Both the position numbers and the translations under genes were made by a program. Below are positions 15,301-25,280 of a stretch of 64,000 nucleotides of DNA, piece after piece. How positions within the stretch are numbered: the stretch's first letter is position 1; every line of letters begins with the position of its first letter. The notes beneath the pieces are model-generated. The model was not told where the DNA came from and did not search any database. It saw only the letters and a list, made by a program, of their open reading frames with translations. This stretch comes from Arthrobacter sp. B2a2-09 (GTDB lineage Bacteria > Actinomycetota > Actinomycetes > Actinomycetales > Micrococcaceae): positions 1 through 64,000 of the forward strand of contig NZ_JAMXIC010000020.1 of assembly GCF_027587375.1 (NCBI RefSeq). The letters are read 5' to 3'.

Positions 15301-18300
15301 CTAGCGGAGCACGATGTCCACAGGATTGGCCTCGGAGCGCCATTCGCCGGGCACGCCCGGGCCACCGATCACTGGAGCCGTGAGCACACCGGAGCGGTTG
15401 GTTCGTTTGTCGCGCAGGATTTCCGTGACCGAACCAAGGTGTCGGGAGAGGTCGATGACGTTTTCGGGGGCGGCCAGCAACAACTGGAAACCGAACTCGT
15501 GCAGGGCCTTGATGCCTGCACCGGCGAACTCCTCCGAGGCCAGGACGAATGCCTCATCCATCATCACCGTTCCGTAGGTCGTGAAACCCTGTTCGGCGAT
15601 GCCCAGCTGGTAGCTCAGGGCCGCGGCCATGATGAACGCCGTGAATCGCTGCCGTTCGCCACCGGACATCGAGCCGGTGTCTGCGTGCATGTACACCTCG
15701 GTCTTCTTGCCACCCCGCGGGCCTTGGACGGAGCGATGCTCCTTGCACTGGATGAAGAGATGCCCGCGGACATCCAGCACCTCGGCTCGCCAGCGCCGGT
15801 CCTCGGGGGTCTGCGAACCGAGCCGCTTGACCAGGGTTTCGAGCGACTTGTAGCGGTTGGTGAGTTCGACGTCGTCGTCCGCCTCGGTCGGGACGCCGGC
15901 ACCCGAAACGGCGCCCGCCGCGCGCGACGGTCGGGTGTGACGCGTCTTCAACGCGTTGTGGATGGCGTCCTTGAACTGCTTCGCGGTGGCGGGCAGCGTC
16001 TGCTTGATGTCGAGCTCCAGGAAGCTACCCTCATGGAAATTGACCTCGGACAGGATGCCGTTGAGGGGCAGGATGCGGCTCGTGATGGCGCGGCGTTCCT
16101 CGTCGAGCAGGTGGAGCAGCGTGCTGAACGATTCGTGCGTGCGCTGGTTGAAGAACTGCCGGAATTCGGCTTCCTGCGCGGGCAACCCCTCGCTGACGAT
16201 CTGGTGATAACGGGACTCGAACTCCCCCGCGGCGCCGATCGAGGTGCCGTGATCGGCGGAAATGGCGGTGCCCCATTCGCGCACGAATCCTTCGAACATT
16301 CGCGTTAGCCGCTCGGCCAACGCCTGCCCGCGCGACTCGGCTGTATGGAGTTCCGCCAAGAGCTTACTCCGGACTTCGGCAGCCAGGGTGTCGAGTTCAT
16401 GGAGCTCGCCCACCTCGCCGAATGCGCTGAAGTACGGTTCGAGGGCAGTGACAGTAGCGCCCGACGGCGGCGCCTGGTCAAGGCGGTTGCGTGCAGCATC
16501 CAGGAGGGCGTCCGCCGTGGTCATCTGATGGTCGAGCGTCTTGTATTCGCTCTGCAAAACCGCCGCCGCCCCTGTGGAGGACTGGTGCTTTTCGCGCACG
16601 GCCTCGATGTTCGCACGCAGGGGTTCCAAGTCGGCCTGCGCAGCCAAGGCGCCCTGGAGTCGCTGTTCGATCTTCGCGAGTTCCTCGGCCGCCACTGCTG
16701 CAGACACCTGTTCCCAGCCACGCTCGTCGTCGGCAATGCGGCGCAACGCTTCGAGCTGGCGCGTCATGCCCTGGTGCGAATCCTCGCGGCTTTGGGCGAG
16801 TTCGGCGGCCTTCAGAAGCTCGTTTTCGAGCTCGCCCACCTTCGCCGCCACGAGCTCCAGCTTGGAAGCATTGTCGAAACCGAGAACGTAGTCCTGCCGG
16901 CTCGTGAAGCGGTCGTCCTTCTCCACCGTGTGCCTGTTGCGCTTGACCACACCGCCCAGGCTCAGGCCTTTGTCCAGCTTGGCGAGCTCGTCCGGGTCTT
17001 CCACGCACGGGTAGTCGAAATCGAGGGCGATCCGCTCGCGGATCCATTCACCGGCGTCGGCGTTCGCCCCCAAGGTGAGGATGTTCAGCTTCGTCAACAG
17101 CTCGCCGTCGGACACGTCCTCCACAGCCAAAGCGCCGCCCGCGAGCGGTTTGGAGACGTCCACTGCCCGAAGGGCGCCACGGACCGTGTTGTCGTTGAGG
17201 TAACGCGTGACCGCGGCAAAATGCTCGCCGGGAACCAGCAGCGTCGTGGCGAGGTTCCGCAGGGCGCGCTCGGCCGCGGGCCGCCACTGCTCCTCCCCCT
17301 CGGCGAGGTCTATCAGCTCGCCGCCGAACGGCATGCGGTCCTCGGGAACGCCAGTGGCCGCGGCGATCGCGGCGCGGTTTTCAATGCTCGACGGCGGCAG
17401 CAGGGACTTGCGCGTCTTCAGCGAGACCAGCTCCTGCTGGGCTGCGGCGAGCTCACGCTTCTTGGTGGCGTGGCCGTCGAAGGCTTCGAACCGGAGTTCC
17501 CTCAGCGCTTCGGAATCGTCCTTGAGTTCGGCGGAGCGGCTCGCGGCCTGCTCGTGGGCCTGCTCCCAACCCTCAGCGGTCCACTCAATGTTGAGTCCGG
17601 CGTCGGCCAATGCTTGGCGGGCCGCCTCCTCCACCTGCTGGCGGAGCTTGAGGCCGACCCGGGCATTTTCCAGCGACTGCTCGATCGCCGAAATCGCGTT
17701 CCCGCCCTGGTTGTTGTAGTCCGATTCGAGCTGGCGAAGCTCCTTGGCGAGCGCGTCCCGGACGCCTCGCTCACCGCTGAGTTCCTTGGCTTTCGACTGG
17801 GCAAGGTCCTTGAAACGGGCCAGAGTCTTGGCATGTACCGTGACTGAGAGCTGCTGCTTGTAGGCGTCGAATTCCTCGCCGCTGAGCTCCCGGAGCCGGT
17901 TGGCCTCCAGCAACGACTGGGCATACTCCTTGTTCATCCCGGGAACGGGGGCGAGCTGATCGCGCTGCTGGCGAACGTCCTCCAGCCGCTGCCTGATGGA
18001 CATGAGGTTGCTGAATTCCTCGACGACGTCGTCCGCAGCAGTGAGCGTCGCGGGCGCGTCGAGCACCTGGTCGCGGAAGAACGTGTTGACGCTGCCGCCG
18101 AGTCCCTTACCGGCCTGGATCACGCGCAAGAGTGGAAGCGCCTGGTCCGAGTTGATACCCAGAAGCCGGCGGAAACGCTCCGCAAAGGCCTTGTGGACAT
18201 CGAAGATCTGGGCGTCCGGGAAGATGGTCTCCAGCGCGCCCTTGGTGAAGCGCTTCTCCGCGATGCCCTCGATCGCGCCGAGATCCAGGGGCTTGTTGTC

Positions 18301-18765
18301 AATCACGTAGAACCGGCCGACGCTGGACTCCGTGCCGTTCTTGGGCAGGTCAAAGAGGGCCGAGATAGTGATCTTGGTGCCGGCCGCGTTGTCGAACGTC
18401 AGGGCGACGGCGGACCAGGTGGCACCCGGGCGCTGGAAGGCACTCGCCGAACCCTCGCCCACGGCCTTGTCGCCCACTTTTCCGCGCATGTACGTGAACG
18501 TGGTCCTCTTGTCCTCCACAGCCCCGCCGGCCCGCTGTGCGGCAGCCTCGTTGGAGCGTGGACGGGCATCGAAGACGCGGAGCATGGCGTCGAACAACGT
18601 GGACTTACCGACGCCGGAATTGCCCGTCAGCAACGTGCCGTTGCGGTCCACGTGCATCGTGTGGGCGCCGTGGAACGTGCCCCAGTTGACTACCTGGACC
18701 AAGGCAAGGCGCATCTGGCCCGGGTTGGTGAGTTCGCCGATCGGAAGCATGGTTGCGATCGTCAC
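15301..18765 (-). CDS. jetC: SMC-like ATPase JetC/MksB (Wadjet component)
   Basis: 1154 residues, the SMC motor of a Wadjet/MksBEF complex, which extrudes DNA loops. Walker A is GNSGVGKST (48-56), followed by two long coiled coils (about 270-480 and 650-900) around a hinge-like region near 490-620. The ABC signature SGGERQR is at 1034-1040 and Walker B TVMMDEAF has Asp/Glu at 1070-1071. GTG 18765 overlaps the jetB stop (GTGA). Family knowledge: JetABCD cleaves small circular plasmids through JetD. Here the gene is followed by a repeat and no jetD. Confidence 0.9.
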   Translation of the reverse strand: MTIATMLPIGELTNPGQMRLALVQVVNWGTFHGAHTMHVDRNGTLLTGNSGVGKSTLFDAMLRVFDARPRSNEAAAQRAGGAVEDKRTTFTYMRGKVGDKAVGEGSASAFQRPGATWSAVALTFDNAAGTKITISALFDLPKNGTESSVGRFYVIDNKPLDLGAIEGIAEKRFTKGALETIFPDAQIFDVHKAFAERFRRLLGINSDQALPLLRVIQAGKGLGGSVNTFFRDQVLDAPATLTAADDVVEEFSNLMSIRQRLEDVRQQRDQLAPVPGMNKEYAQSLLEANRLRELSGEEFDAYKQQLSVTVHAKTLARFKDLAQSKAKELSGERGVRDALAKELRQLESDYNNQGGNAISAIEQSLENARVGLKLRQQVEEAARQALADAGLNIEWTAEGWEQAHEQAASRSAELKDDSEALRELRFEAFDGHATKKRELAAAQQELVSLKTRKSLLPPSSIENRAAIAAATGVPEDRMPFGGELIDLAEGEEQWRPAAERALRNLATTLLVPGEHFAAVTRYLNDNTVRGALRAVDVSKPLAGGALAVEDVSDGELLTKLNILTLGANADAGEWIRERIALDFDYPCVEDPDELAKLDKGLSLGGVVKRNRHTVEKDDRFTSRQDYVLGFDNASKLELVAAKVGELENELLKAAELAQSREDSHQGMTRQLEALRRIADDERGWEQVSAAVAAEELAKIEQRLQGALAAQADLEPLRANIEAVREKHQSSTGAAAVLQSEYKTLDHQMTTADALLDAARNRLDQAPPSGATVTALEPYFSAFGEVGELHELDTLAAEVRSKLLAELHTAESRGQALAERLTRMFEGFVREWGTAISADHGTSIGAAGEFESRYHQIVSEGLPAQEAEFRQFFNQRTHESFSTLLHLLDEERRAITSRILPLNGILSEVNFHEGSFLELDIKQTLPATAKQFKDAIHNALKTRHTRPSRAAGAVSGAGVPTEADDDVELTNRYKSLETLVKRLGSQTPEDRRWRAEVLDVRGHLFIQCKEHRSVQGPRGGKKTEVYMHADTGSMSGGERQRFTAFIMAAALSYQLGIAEQGFTTYGTVMMDEAFVLASEEFAGAGIKALHEFGFQLLLAAPENVIDLSRHLGSVTEILRDKRTNRSGVLTAPVIGGPGVPGEWRSEANPVDIVLR

Positions 18766-19838
18766 TTGGCTGCCTCCATGGTTTCGCTCTCGGTTGAGTC
18801 AGTTGTGGTTGCGTTTGCCTCCGCGGTGGATGCCGGCCCCGCCCCTTCGCCGGACAGCATTCGTCCTCCGGACGATGCTGCCGGCTCCGACAGCGGCAGT
18901 GGCCTACCCAACACTCGCAAGCTCGCGTCGGGGCCCTCGGCCAGTGCCTTAGATGCCACTCCCTGGCCGGCATCCACCGCTGCGGCTCGTTCGTCACCGT
19001 TGGTGTCATCCGCCTCGGTGTCGTCGGGCAGCTCGGACCCGTCGCCGTCGTCGTCCGTTTCTGTTAGTTCGATCAGGGGTTCCGTGCCTGATTCGTCGGC
19101 TGCTACTGCGATCAGCGCTTCGATTTGGGCTGGGATGTCGCCGATGTTTTCGAAGGGGAGGGCTAGTGGGAGGGCCTTGGAAATCGCGAAGGTGTCTTCG
19201 ATGCCCGTGGCCAGGACGAGTTGGCGGGCCAGGAGCTTCGTGACCGTGCGGTTGACGACGTCGGTGTCGCGGAGGGCGTCTTGTTGGCCGGATGGCTGGT
19301 AGTGCGCCACGAGTTCGGCGATTTCTTCGCGAGTGATCACCGGGTCGGTCTGGGCCGTCACGTGGCGGTCGAGGAGGAGCCTCAGGCGCAGAAGCACGAT
19401 GGTTTCCACGCGGCTCAACGCGCGTTGCTGGCGAAGGATGCTCGAGCGGGCGCTGCCTCCGATGGCCTCCGGATCGACCGGCCGGAGCACCGCAATCTTG
19501 CGCTCGTGGTCCAGTTGCAGGTTCAGGAAAAGCTCTGAAAGCCGGCTGCGGAGAATCACTTGGTTGTCCAGGAGGGTGGTCCAGAGCTTTTCGTCGCGGC
19601 CGCCGTCGACATAGGGGCCCTTGAGTAGCCGCACGAGGGCCTGGCGGACCTTCATGGGCAGGACGCCGGTGTCGCCTGGGAACAGCGCCGCGCCGTCGAC
19701 GAACGTGTCGCGGGGCGTGACTCGGAACGGATCCTGATGGACATGTCCATCCTGGGAAGCCTCAGAGTGGACATGCTGCGTTATGTCCACTCCTTGCTCC
19801 GAAGAGGCCGCATGCTCGGTGGGGTGGGCGTCAGTCAT
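18762..19838 (-). CDS. jetB: DUF4194 protein JetB/MksE (Wadjet component)
   Basis: 358 residues. The conserved part (about 35-235) carries the DUF4194 pattern: FPGDTGVLPMKVRQALVRLL, VILRSRLSELFLNLQLD, AVLRPVDPE, SRVETIVLLRLRLLLDRH. It is the KITE-type winged-helix partner of the SMC ATPase. The tail from about 240 on is acidic and Ser/Glu/Ala-rich, longer than needed for the fold and probably disordered. It overlaps jetA by 8 nt and jetC by 4 nt. Confidence 0.88.
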   Translation of the reverse strand: MTDAHPTEHAASSEQGVDITQHVHSEASQDGHVHQDPFRVTPRDTFVDGAALFPGDTGVLPMKVRQALVRLLKGPYVDGGRDEKLWTTLLDNQVILRSRLSELFLNLQLDHERKIAVLRPVDPEAIGGSARSSILRQQRALSRVETIVLLRLRLLLDRHVTAQTDPVITREEIAELVAHYQPSGQQDALRDTDVVNRTVTKLLARQLVLATGIEDTFAISKALPLALPFENIGDIPAQIEALIAVAADESGTEPLIELTETDDDGDGSELPDDTEADDTNGDERAAAVDAGQGVASKALAEGPDASLRVLGRPLPLSEPAASSGGRMLSGEGAGPASTAEANATTTDSTESETMEAAK

Positions 19839-21288
19839 CGGAATCCTTAGTCAGCGTCACGAGCGGCAGGTACGCGGTGCGTGTGCTGCCATCGATTTGT
19901 TCGAAGTCGACGTTTTCCCAGGCGGCCCGGTCGAACTCCGCACCACCGTGCAACGCTTCGGACAGGAGTGCCCGGACCGTGTTGATGTGGCGTTCTTCCT
20001 CCGGGAGGTTCGCCCAGGCCCCCGCCAGTGTGGAGGCGCCCGCCATTGCCGAGCGGACGGCGTCGGGCCTTGCCTTCGCGGAGCGCAGCGAACGGACCCG
20101 GTCCGAATCGCTGAAGGCGATGGGGTCGGCAAGCTTTGGAGGCGCAGCAAACTCATCCGGATCGAAGAGCTTGACCATGGCGAGTGATTCGAATCCCGCA
20201 TTGAACAACACCGGGCCTCGGACCAGGCCGGGACGGTCGCGTTCGTAGGGCATGGAGCGGATCGCCTGTTCGGCTTCGCGCAGGACCTGCCGGAGCCGGA
20301 CGGACTGGCGGATGTCGTCGCTCTGGATGTAGTTGTTGAGGCTTTCGGACAGCCGGCCGTAGATGCGCTGGATCTGGCTGTGCTGGGTACGCAGTTCCGC
20401 CACGAGGTTCTTGAGGGTTTCCCGGTCCTCCTGGCTGAGGTCGTCCGCGAATTGGCGACTCAACACGTCACCGATCGCCGAACGGAAGCGCAACTGTTGC
20501 TGCGGGTCCTCGAGGAACGCCGTGAAGGAGCGGAACGTGCGGCCTTCGGGACTCTGCCGCAAGCGTTTGTCCGCCTCCAGGACCTGCGCCATGGTGGCAC
20601 CCTTGCTGAGGGACTCCTCGATGATCTGGTTGCGGAGCTCGCCTACCAGTTCTTCGATGCGGTCACGCATCTTCTTGTAGTCGGCAGGCAGGCTCGCCGC
20701 AAGGTCCAGGATGTTCCCGGCCGCTTCCACGGCTTCCTCATCGTCCAAAAGACCGTCGAAGTCGCCGGAACTGATGTCCTCGATCAACTGCTGACGCTCT
20801 TGAATCTCCTCCGAGAGGGATTCCAAACGGGCGCTTTGGTCCGGGTTGGTCTCGTTGGCGAGCTTTTCGACGTCGCCCAGCAGCGTTCCGAGGCGGGAAC
20901 CGTTGAGGGTGGAGCGTTCGCTGGACAGGCTGTCCAGGAAAGCCAGGACGCGCGCGGCGGCCTCGGTGATTTCGTAGACGATCTGGCCGGACTGGCCGCG
21001 TCGGGTCAGGAACTGCTTGCGGGTCCATTCGTCGGCAAACGCCTTGCCGCTCCCCTGCCCGCCCAGCCCGGGATCCTGCCTGCGGAGCTGCTCAAGGAAA
21101 GCGTCGAGGTCGGCATGGAACTCTTCGAGCGGAAGCTGCGGCCTTGTTCGGGTGAAGGATGCTTGGAGCACCGCGATGACCCAGGGGGCCGAGCGTGTGA
21201 GGGCCCACGCGGGGCCTTTGGTCAGGAGTTCGAGGTCTCTGAGCCGTGCACTGATGGCGTCGGCTGAGGACATTGCTGAGCGGGACAC
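19831..21288 (-). CDS. jetA: DUF3375 protein JetA/MksF kleisin (Wadjet component)
   Basis: 485 residues, the kleisin subunit that bridges the SMC heads. DUF3375 features: LELLTKGPAWALTRSAPWVIA near the start, EFHADLDAFLEQLRRQDP, and TRKQFLTRRGQSGQIVYEIT. A coiled-coil middle (about 140-310) follows. Start GTG 21288 has AAGGAG at 5-6 nt. First gene of jetA-jetB-jetC; the region upstream is shared with a divergent small membrane protein gene. Confidence 0.88.
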   Translation of the reverse strand: MSRSAMSSADAISARLRDLELLTKGPAWALTRSAPWVIAVLQASFTRTRPQLPLEEFHADLDAFLEQLRRQDPGLGGQGSGKAFADEWTRKQFLTRRGQSGQIVYEITEAAARVLAFLDSLSSERSTLNGSRLGTLLGDVEKLANETNPDQSARLESLSEEIQERQQLIEDISSGDFDGLLDDEEAVEAAGNILDLAASLPADYKKMRDRIEELVGELRNQIIEESLSKGATMAQVLEADKRLRQSPEGRTFRSFTAFLEDPQQQLRFRSAIGDVLSRQFADDLSQEDRETLKNLVAELRTQHSQIQRIYGRLSESLNNYIQSDDIRQSVRLRQVLREAEQAIRSMPYERDRPGLVRGPVLFNAGFESLAMVKLFDPDEFAAPPKLADPIAFSDSDRVRSLRSAKARPDAVRSAMAGASTLAGAWANLPEEERHINTVRALLSEALHGGAEFDRAAWENVDFEQIDGSTRTAYLPLVTLTKDSDD

Positions 21289-21533
21289 TTACTCTCCTTC
21301 AGCTGCCGCGGAACCTTCTGGCAGCGGAAATCCCGAAAACTGCCCCGTACAAGGTTAACGCAGGGTGCGCCGCAACCCTTCCGTGATCTACCTGCCGGTA
21401 GGGTTTCGATCGCGTATCAACAGGCGCAGGGCCCGTGTTTCCGGTGGCCGAACCTTCAAGCTCGCCCCTAGTGTCGTGACCAACGACGTCGACACTCCGA
21501 CGTCGGCTTTGGCAGCGTTGCGGAGGGGACCCA

Positions 21534-21836
21534 ATGCAGTTCGACTTGACGACCTTAGACACCAGCACCTACGTCTTCGTGGGAACACTAATCCTTGGCC
21601 TGGTTCTGGCAGCATTCATCGCGGTAGCCGCCATGGCCACGCTTGCGTTGGTCGGAGCGGGGAGCCTCGCCTGGTACACCGTGAAGAACGTGCTGGGTGG
21701 GCTGGTCCACGGCATCAATTTTGCGTGGGACCAGTTGGTTCACCATGCCGGAAAAGTGGAACTGCCGGTGGAATTCCCCTCGCAAGCCGCCCCTAGCACA
21801 GGTACCTACCCGCGGGTAGCATTGAGGGACAGCTGA
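21534..21836 (+). CDS. Small membrane protein of unknown function
   Basis: 100 residues. Two hydrophobic segments (about 13-36 and 38-50, VFVGTLILGLVLAAFIAVAA then ALVGAGSLAWYTV) are followed by a soluble tail. The ATG is preceded by GGAGGGG with 7 nt spacing. It is divergent from jetA and lies 64 bp before the acyl-CoA dehydrogenase gene. I do not recognise a family. Confidence 0.65.
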   Translation: MQFDLTTLDTSTYVFVGTLILGLVLAAFIAVAAMATLALVGAGSLAWYTVKNVLGGLVHGINFAWDQLVHHAGKVELPVEFPSQAAPSTGTYPRVALRDS

Positions 21837-21900
21837 AGGGTTCTCCACCCGAGGCGGATCCTGGGCTCGAACCGGCATAGCCGGCCAGAGGAGTCTTCCC

Positions 21901-23853
21901 ATGACCTCCGCCACTGACAACAAGAGCTCCGGCGTCACCGCGGAAGAAGCCCGCGCCGTCGCCGAGGCCGCCCGCGACACCGAATGGACCCGCCCAAGTT
22001 TTGCCAAGGGGCTGTATTTGGGCGATTTCGATCTTGGACTGATCCATCCCTGGCCCCAGGCTAGAGCCGAAGACGTCGAGCGCGGCGAAGAGTTCATGGC
22101 GAAGCTGGCGGAGTTCTGCGGCACGATGTCCGGCCGCGTCATCGAACGCGATGCCAAGATCCCGGACGAATACCTCGCCGGCCTCACGCGGCTCGGCGTT
22201 TTCGGCATGAAGATTCCGCGCGATTACGGCGGCTTGGGCTTGTCGCTGGTCTATTACGGCAGGGCGTTGGCGCTGTTGGGGTCGGTCCACCCGAGCCTTG
22301 GCGCGCTGCTTTCGGCCCACCAGTCCATCGGCGTCCCGGAGCCGGTCAAAGTCTTCGGCACGCCCGAACAAAAGCAGGAGTACCTGCCGCGTTGCGCTGC
22401 CGGCGCCATCACGGCATTCTTGCTGACAGAGCCCGACGTCGGCAGCGACCCCGCCCGGATGGGCTGCACGGCAGTGCCAAGCGACGACGGCGAGTCTTAC
22501 CTTTTGGACGGCGTCAAACTTTGGACTACCAACGGCGTGATCGCCGAACTGGTAGTGGTCATGGCGGTTGTTCCAGCCCGCACCGCTCCCGACGGCACGG
22601 CACTCAAGGGCGGGATCACAGCGTTCGTGGTGGAAATGGACTCCCCCGGCATCACCGTGGAGAACCGCAACGCCTTCATGGGCCTTCGCGGTATCGAGAA
22701 CGGCGTGACGCGGTTCCACCAAGTCCGCGTTCCGGCAGCCAACCGGCTGGGCCGCGAAGGCCAGGGGCTCAAGATCGCGCTCACCACGCTCAACACGGGC
22801 CGGCTCTCCATCCCCGGGCTGTGCGTGGCTGCGGGCAAGTGGTCGTTGAAGATCGCCCGCGAGTGGTCCAACGCCCGTACCCAATGGGGCCGGCCGGTCG
22901 GAAAACACGAGGCCGTCGGCAAGAAGATCGCGTTCATCGCCGCCACCACCTTTGCCCTTGAAGCTGTCTTTGAACTCTCTGCCGAGATGGCCGATGCCGG
23001 CCAGAAGGATGTGAGGATCGAGGCTGCGCTGGCCAAGCTTTGGTCCACTGAGCTGAGCTACACGGTGGCTGATGAGCTGGTGCAGATCCGGGGTGGTCGT
23101 GGATTTGAGACGGCGGATTCCTTGGAGGCCCGCGGGGAACGCGCGGTGGCCGCCGAGCAGTTGCTGAGGGACATGCGCATCAACCGGATCTTCGAAGGCT
23201 CGTCCGAGATCATGCGCCTGCTCATCGCCCGCGAAGCCGTCGACGCCCACCTTTCGGCCGCGGGCGAGCTCGCTTCGGCGGACGCAACCCTGCAGGAGAA
23301 GGCCCGTGCCGCCGTCGGCGCCTCAGGTTTCTACGCCAAATGGCTCCCAAAGCTGGTGGCCGGAGCCGGTATGGACCCCCGGTCCTACAGTGAGTTCGGA
23401 CGCCTGGCCAAGCAATTGCGGTATGTGGAGCGGGCTTCGCGCCGGCTCGCCCGGCAGACGTTCTACGGGATGGGCCGCTGGCAGGCGAGGCTTGAGTACA
23501 AACAAGCGTTCCTTGGCAGGATCGTGGATATCGGGGCCGAGTTGTTTGCCATGGCAGCGTGCTGCTCACGGGCCGAGATGCTGCTGCAGACCGCACCGGA
23601 GCAAGGCGCAGCGGCGTACGAACTTGCCGAGGCCTACTGCGAGCAGGCCCGGATTCGCGTGGACGGATACTTCGATCAATTGTGGCGGAACACCGACGAC
23701 GTCGATCATGAGTTGTCCTCGAACGTCCTCGCGGGCGACTATGCCTGGCTCGAGGCTGGGATCCTCGACCAATCAGAAGGAACGGGTCCATGGATCGCCG
23801 ACGCCACCCCGGGCGCTTCGTTGAAAGAGAGCCTGCACCGGAAGTACCGCTGA
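21901..23853 (+). CDS. Acyl-CoA dehydrogenase family protein, long form
   Basis: 650 residues; the usual dehydrogenase is about 390. The FAD-dependent core covers about 75-450: AFLLTEPDVGSDPARMG and LDGVKLWTTNG in the flavin-binding middle domain, QWGRPVGKHEAVGKKIAF, and RIFEGSSEIMRLLIAREAV at the C-terminal core. The last 190 residues form extra helices as in VLCAD/ACAD9-like enzymes. It probably oxidises fatty acyl-CoA with electron transfer to ETF. ATG 21901 follows AGGAGT. Confidence 0.88.
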   Translation: MTSATDNKSSGVTAEEARAVAEAARDTEWTRPSFAKGLYLGDFDLGLIHPWPQARAEDVERGEEFMAKLAEFCGTMSGRVIERDAKIPDEYLAGLTRLGVFGMKIPRDYGGLGLSLVYYGRALALLGSVHPSLGALLSAHQSIGVPEPVKVFGTPEQKQEYLPRCAAGAITAFLLTEPDVGSDPARMGCTAVPSDDGESYLLDGVKLWTTNGVIAELVVVMAVVPARTAPDGTALKGGITAFVVEMDSPGITVENRNAFMGLRGIENGVTRFHQVRVPAANRLGREGQGLKIALTTLNTGRLSIPGLCVAAGKWSLKIAREWSNARTQWGRPVGKHEAVGKKIAFIAATTFALEAVFELSAEMADAGQKDVRIEAALAKLWSTELSYTVADELVQIRGGRGFETADSLEARGERAVAAEQLLRDMRINRIFEGSSEIMRLLIAREAVDAHLSAAGELASADATLQEKARAAVGASGFYAKWLPKLVAGAGMDPRSYSEFGRLAKQLRYVERASRRLARQTFYGMGRWQARLEYKQAFLGRIVDIGAELFAMAACCSRAEMLLQTAPEQGAAAYELAEAYCEQARIRVDGYFDQLWRNTDDVDHELSSNVLAGDYAWLEAGILDQSEGTGPWIADATPGASLKESLHRKYR

Positions 23854-23877
23854 GCCTCGCCGCTGATCGAGGCAGAG

Positions 23878-24282
23878 CTAGCCAACGTCGCCGTCGAGGT
23901 AGTACCAGCGCCGGTCGATCCGCAGGAAGCGGCTGTTTTCGCGCTGGACTCCACGTTCGCCGTCGGAACGGTAGTGCGCCGCGAACTCGACCGTCCCTTT
24001 CGCGTCCAAGGGACCGCCTCCGCGCGTCGCCAGGATGTCAAGCCGGCGCCATTCAATGTCCGGGTCCAAGTCCAGCGCGGCAGGCCTGGTGTCCGGGTGC
24101 CATGTGCGCAGAAGGTAATCGCTATCAAGGACCACAAAGGCCGAGTAGCGCGAACGCATGAGCTGTTCTGCCGTGGGCGCGTCGCCGTCTCCGCGGTGGA
24201 AACGTCCACAGCACTCGGTGTACTGCTCTCCGGACAAGCAAGGGCAAGCCCCGTGGCGGAGGCGGGCCGGATCGAGTGGCAT
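23878..24282 (-). CDS. YchJ-family protein (UPF0225)
   Basis: 134 residues. The N-terminal SEC-C-like zinc motif is CPCLSGEQYTECCGRFH (about residues 13-29), followed by RSRYSAFVVLDSDYLLRTWH and the NTF2-like RLDILATRGG and GTVEFAAHYR strands. The function of the family is unsettled. It converges on the acyl-CoA dehydrogenase gene, with 24 bp between stops. Confidence 0.85.
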   Translation of the reverse strand: MPLDPARLRHGACPCLSGEQYTECCGRFHRGDGDAPTAEQLMRSRYSAFVVLDSDYLLRTWHPDTRPAALDLDPDIEWRRLDILATRGGGPLDAKGTVEFAAHYRSDGERGVQRENSRFLRIDRRWYYLDGDVG

Positions 24283-24474
24283 TGATGCCCTATCTGGAAG
24301 AGAAGGTGAGAGCTAGGTAACAAATTTTGTCACAGCAGATAACAGCTTCGAAACAACCTCGGCGAGCCGCAGTATGGCGGATGATTCATTCGGATTTCGA
24401 CCGTAGTCTAGAAGACATGCCCGCAGACCTTCGGTTGCGGCGCCCACCTCACAACTCTGGCTCGGGGAGGCTAC

Positions 24475-25233
24475 GTGGAGGATCCAACAACACTTGGCCT
24501 CAATCTGACCTTTTTTGGAACGCTCGGGCTGGCTTTGCTGATGTTCCTTGGTTTGGGCTTCCTGATGGTTGTCACCTTGGTGCTGGCTGGCGTCGCGAAG
24601 CTGGTTTCGATCATCCTGCTCGCGATGGTGGGGATCTTCCCGAAACGCGATGCCGTACCGGTTGTGCACTTGCCCCCGCGGCCTCGGCGCACCCCCGTCA
24701 TGCCGCTCGATTCTGAGGAATCGACGACGGCGGAAGAGGGCTCACTGGGCACGGTTCCGGCGGTTCCCAGGAAACCGGGTCTTGGAATCATGGGGACCGC
24801 CAGGTTGCTGTGGTCGGCGTCGTGGTCGACTGTCCGGAACCTCCCTTGGAAGTCGCTGGTGAACCCGCGGACCTGGCCTAAGCCCGCCCAGGTCAAAGCC
24901 GGAATCGCAGCGACAGCCACAACCCAGGCCAAGGAACATCCCTTTGTGGTTGCGGTAAAGCAGGATCCTCCGGTCCTGAACAGCCAGTGGGCTGCCGCCG
25001 TCGCCGAGGCTGACGCACGGGCCGCAGCACGCGACGCTGAACGAGACGCTGACCGGGCAACCGAGGCGTCAGCCGATGACGCGCCAGCTTCTGACGAACC
25101 CGCGGAAGGGAACGTCGACGAGTCGCCCGGGACTGCCGCTCCGGTCCGCGAACACCGGGGAGACTCCCACGGCGGCAAGCCTGTCCCTTCCGGCCGAGTG
25201 ACGGCCTCTGCCGGAGCCCGCCCCCGGGCGTAG
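24475..25233 (+). CDS. Membrane-anchored protein of unknown function
   Basis: 252 residues. One long N-terminal hydrophobic region (about 8-55, including LALLMFLGLGFLMVVTLVLA) probably forms two helices. The rest is soluble: a Pro/Arg-rich linker, then a basic stretch and an Ala/Asp/Arg-rich helix (about 170-205) with a disordered tail. Start GTG 24475 follows GGGGAGG at 4 nt. The 190-bp gap upstream, divergent from ychJ, is AT-richer and probably holds the promoter. Not recognised. Confidence 0.6.
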   Translation: MEDPTTLGLNLTFFGTLGLALLMFLGLGFLMVVTLVLAGVAKLVSIILLAMVGIFPKRDAVPVVHLPPRPRRTPVMPLDSEESTTAEEGSLGTVPAVPRKPGLGIMGTARLLWSASWSTVRNLPWKSLVNPRTWPKPAQVKAGIAATATTQAKEHPFVVAVKQDPPVLNSQWAAAVAEADARAAARDAERDADRATEASADDAPASDEPAEGNVDESPGTAAPVREHRGDSHGGKPVPSGRVTASAGARPRA

Positions 25234-25280
25234 CGTCCGCAGTGCCCGGCTGCCGCGCCCACCCCGCAGTGCCCGGCTCA

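Noticed and set aside
21793..23250. Long open frame (485 codons) on the minus strand inside the acyl-CoA dehydrogenase gene
   Set aside because: GC-rich codon bias creates antisense frames; the plus-strand product has full family motifs and a ribosome site, the antisense one has neither.
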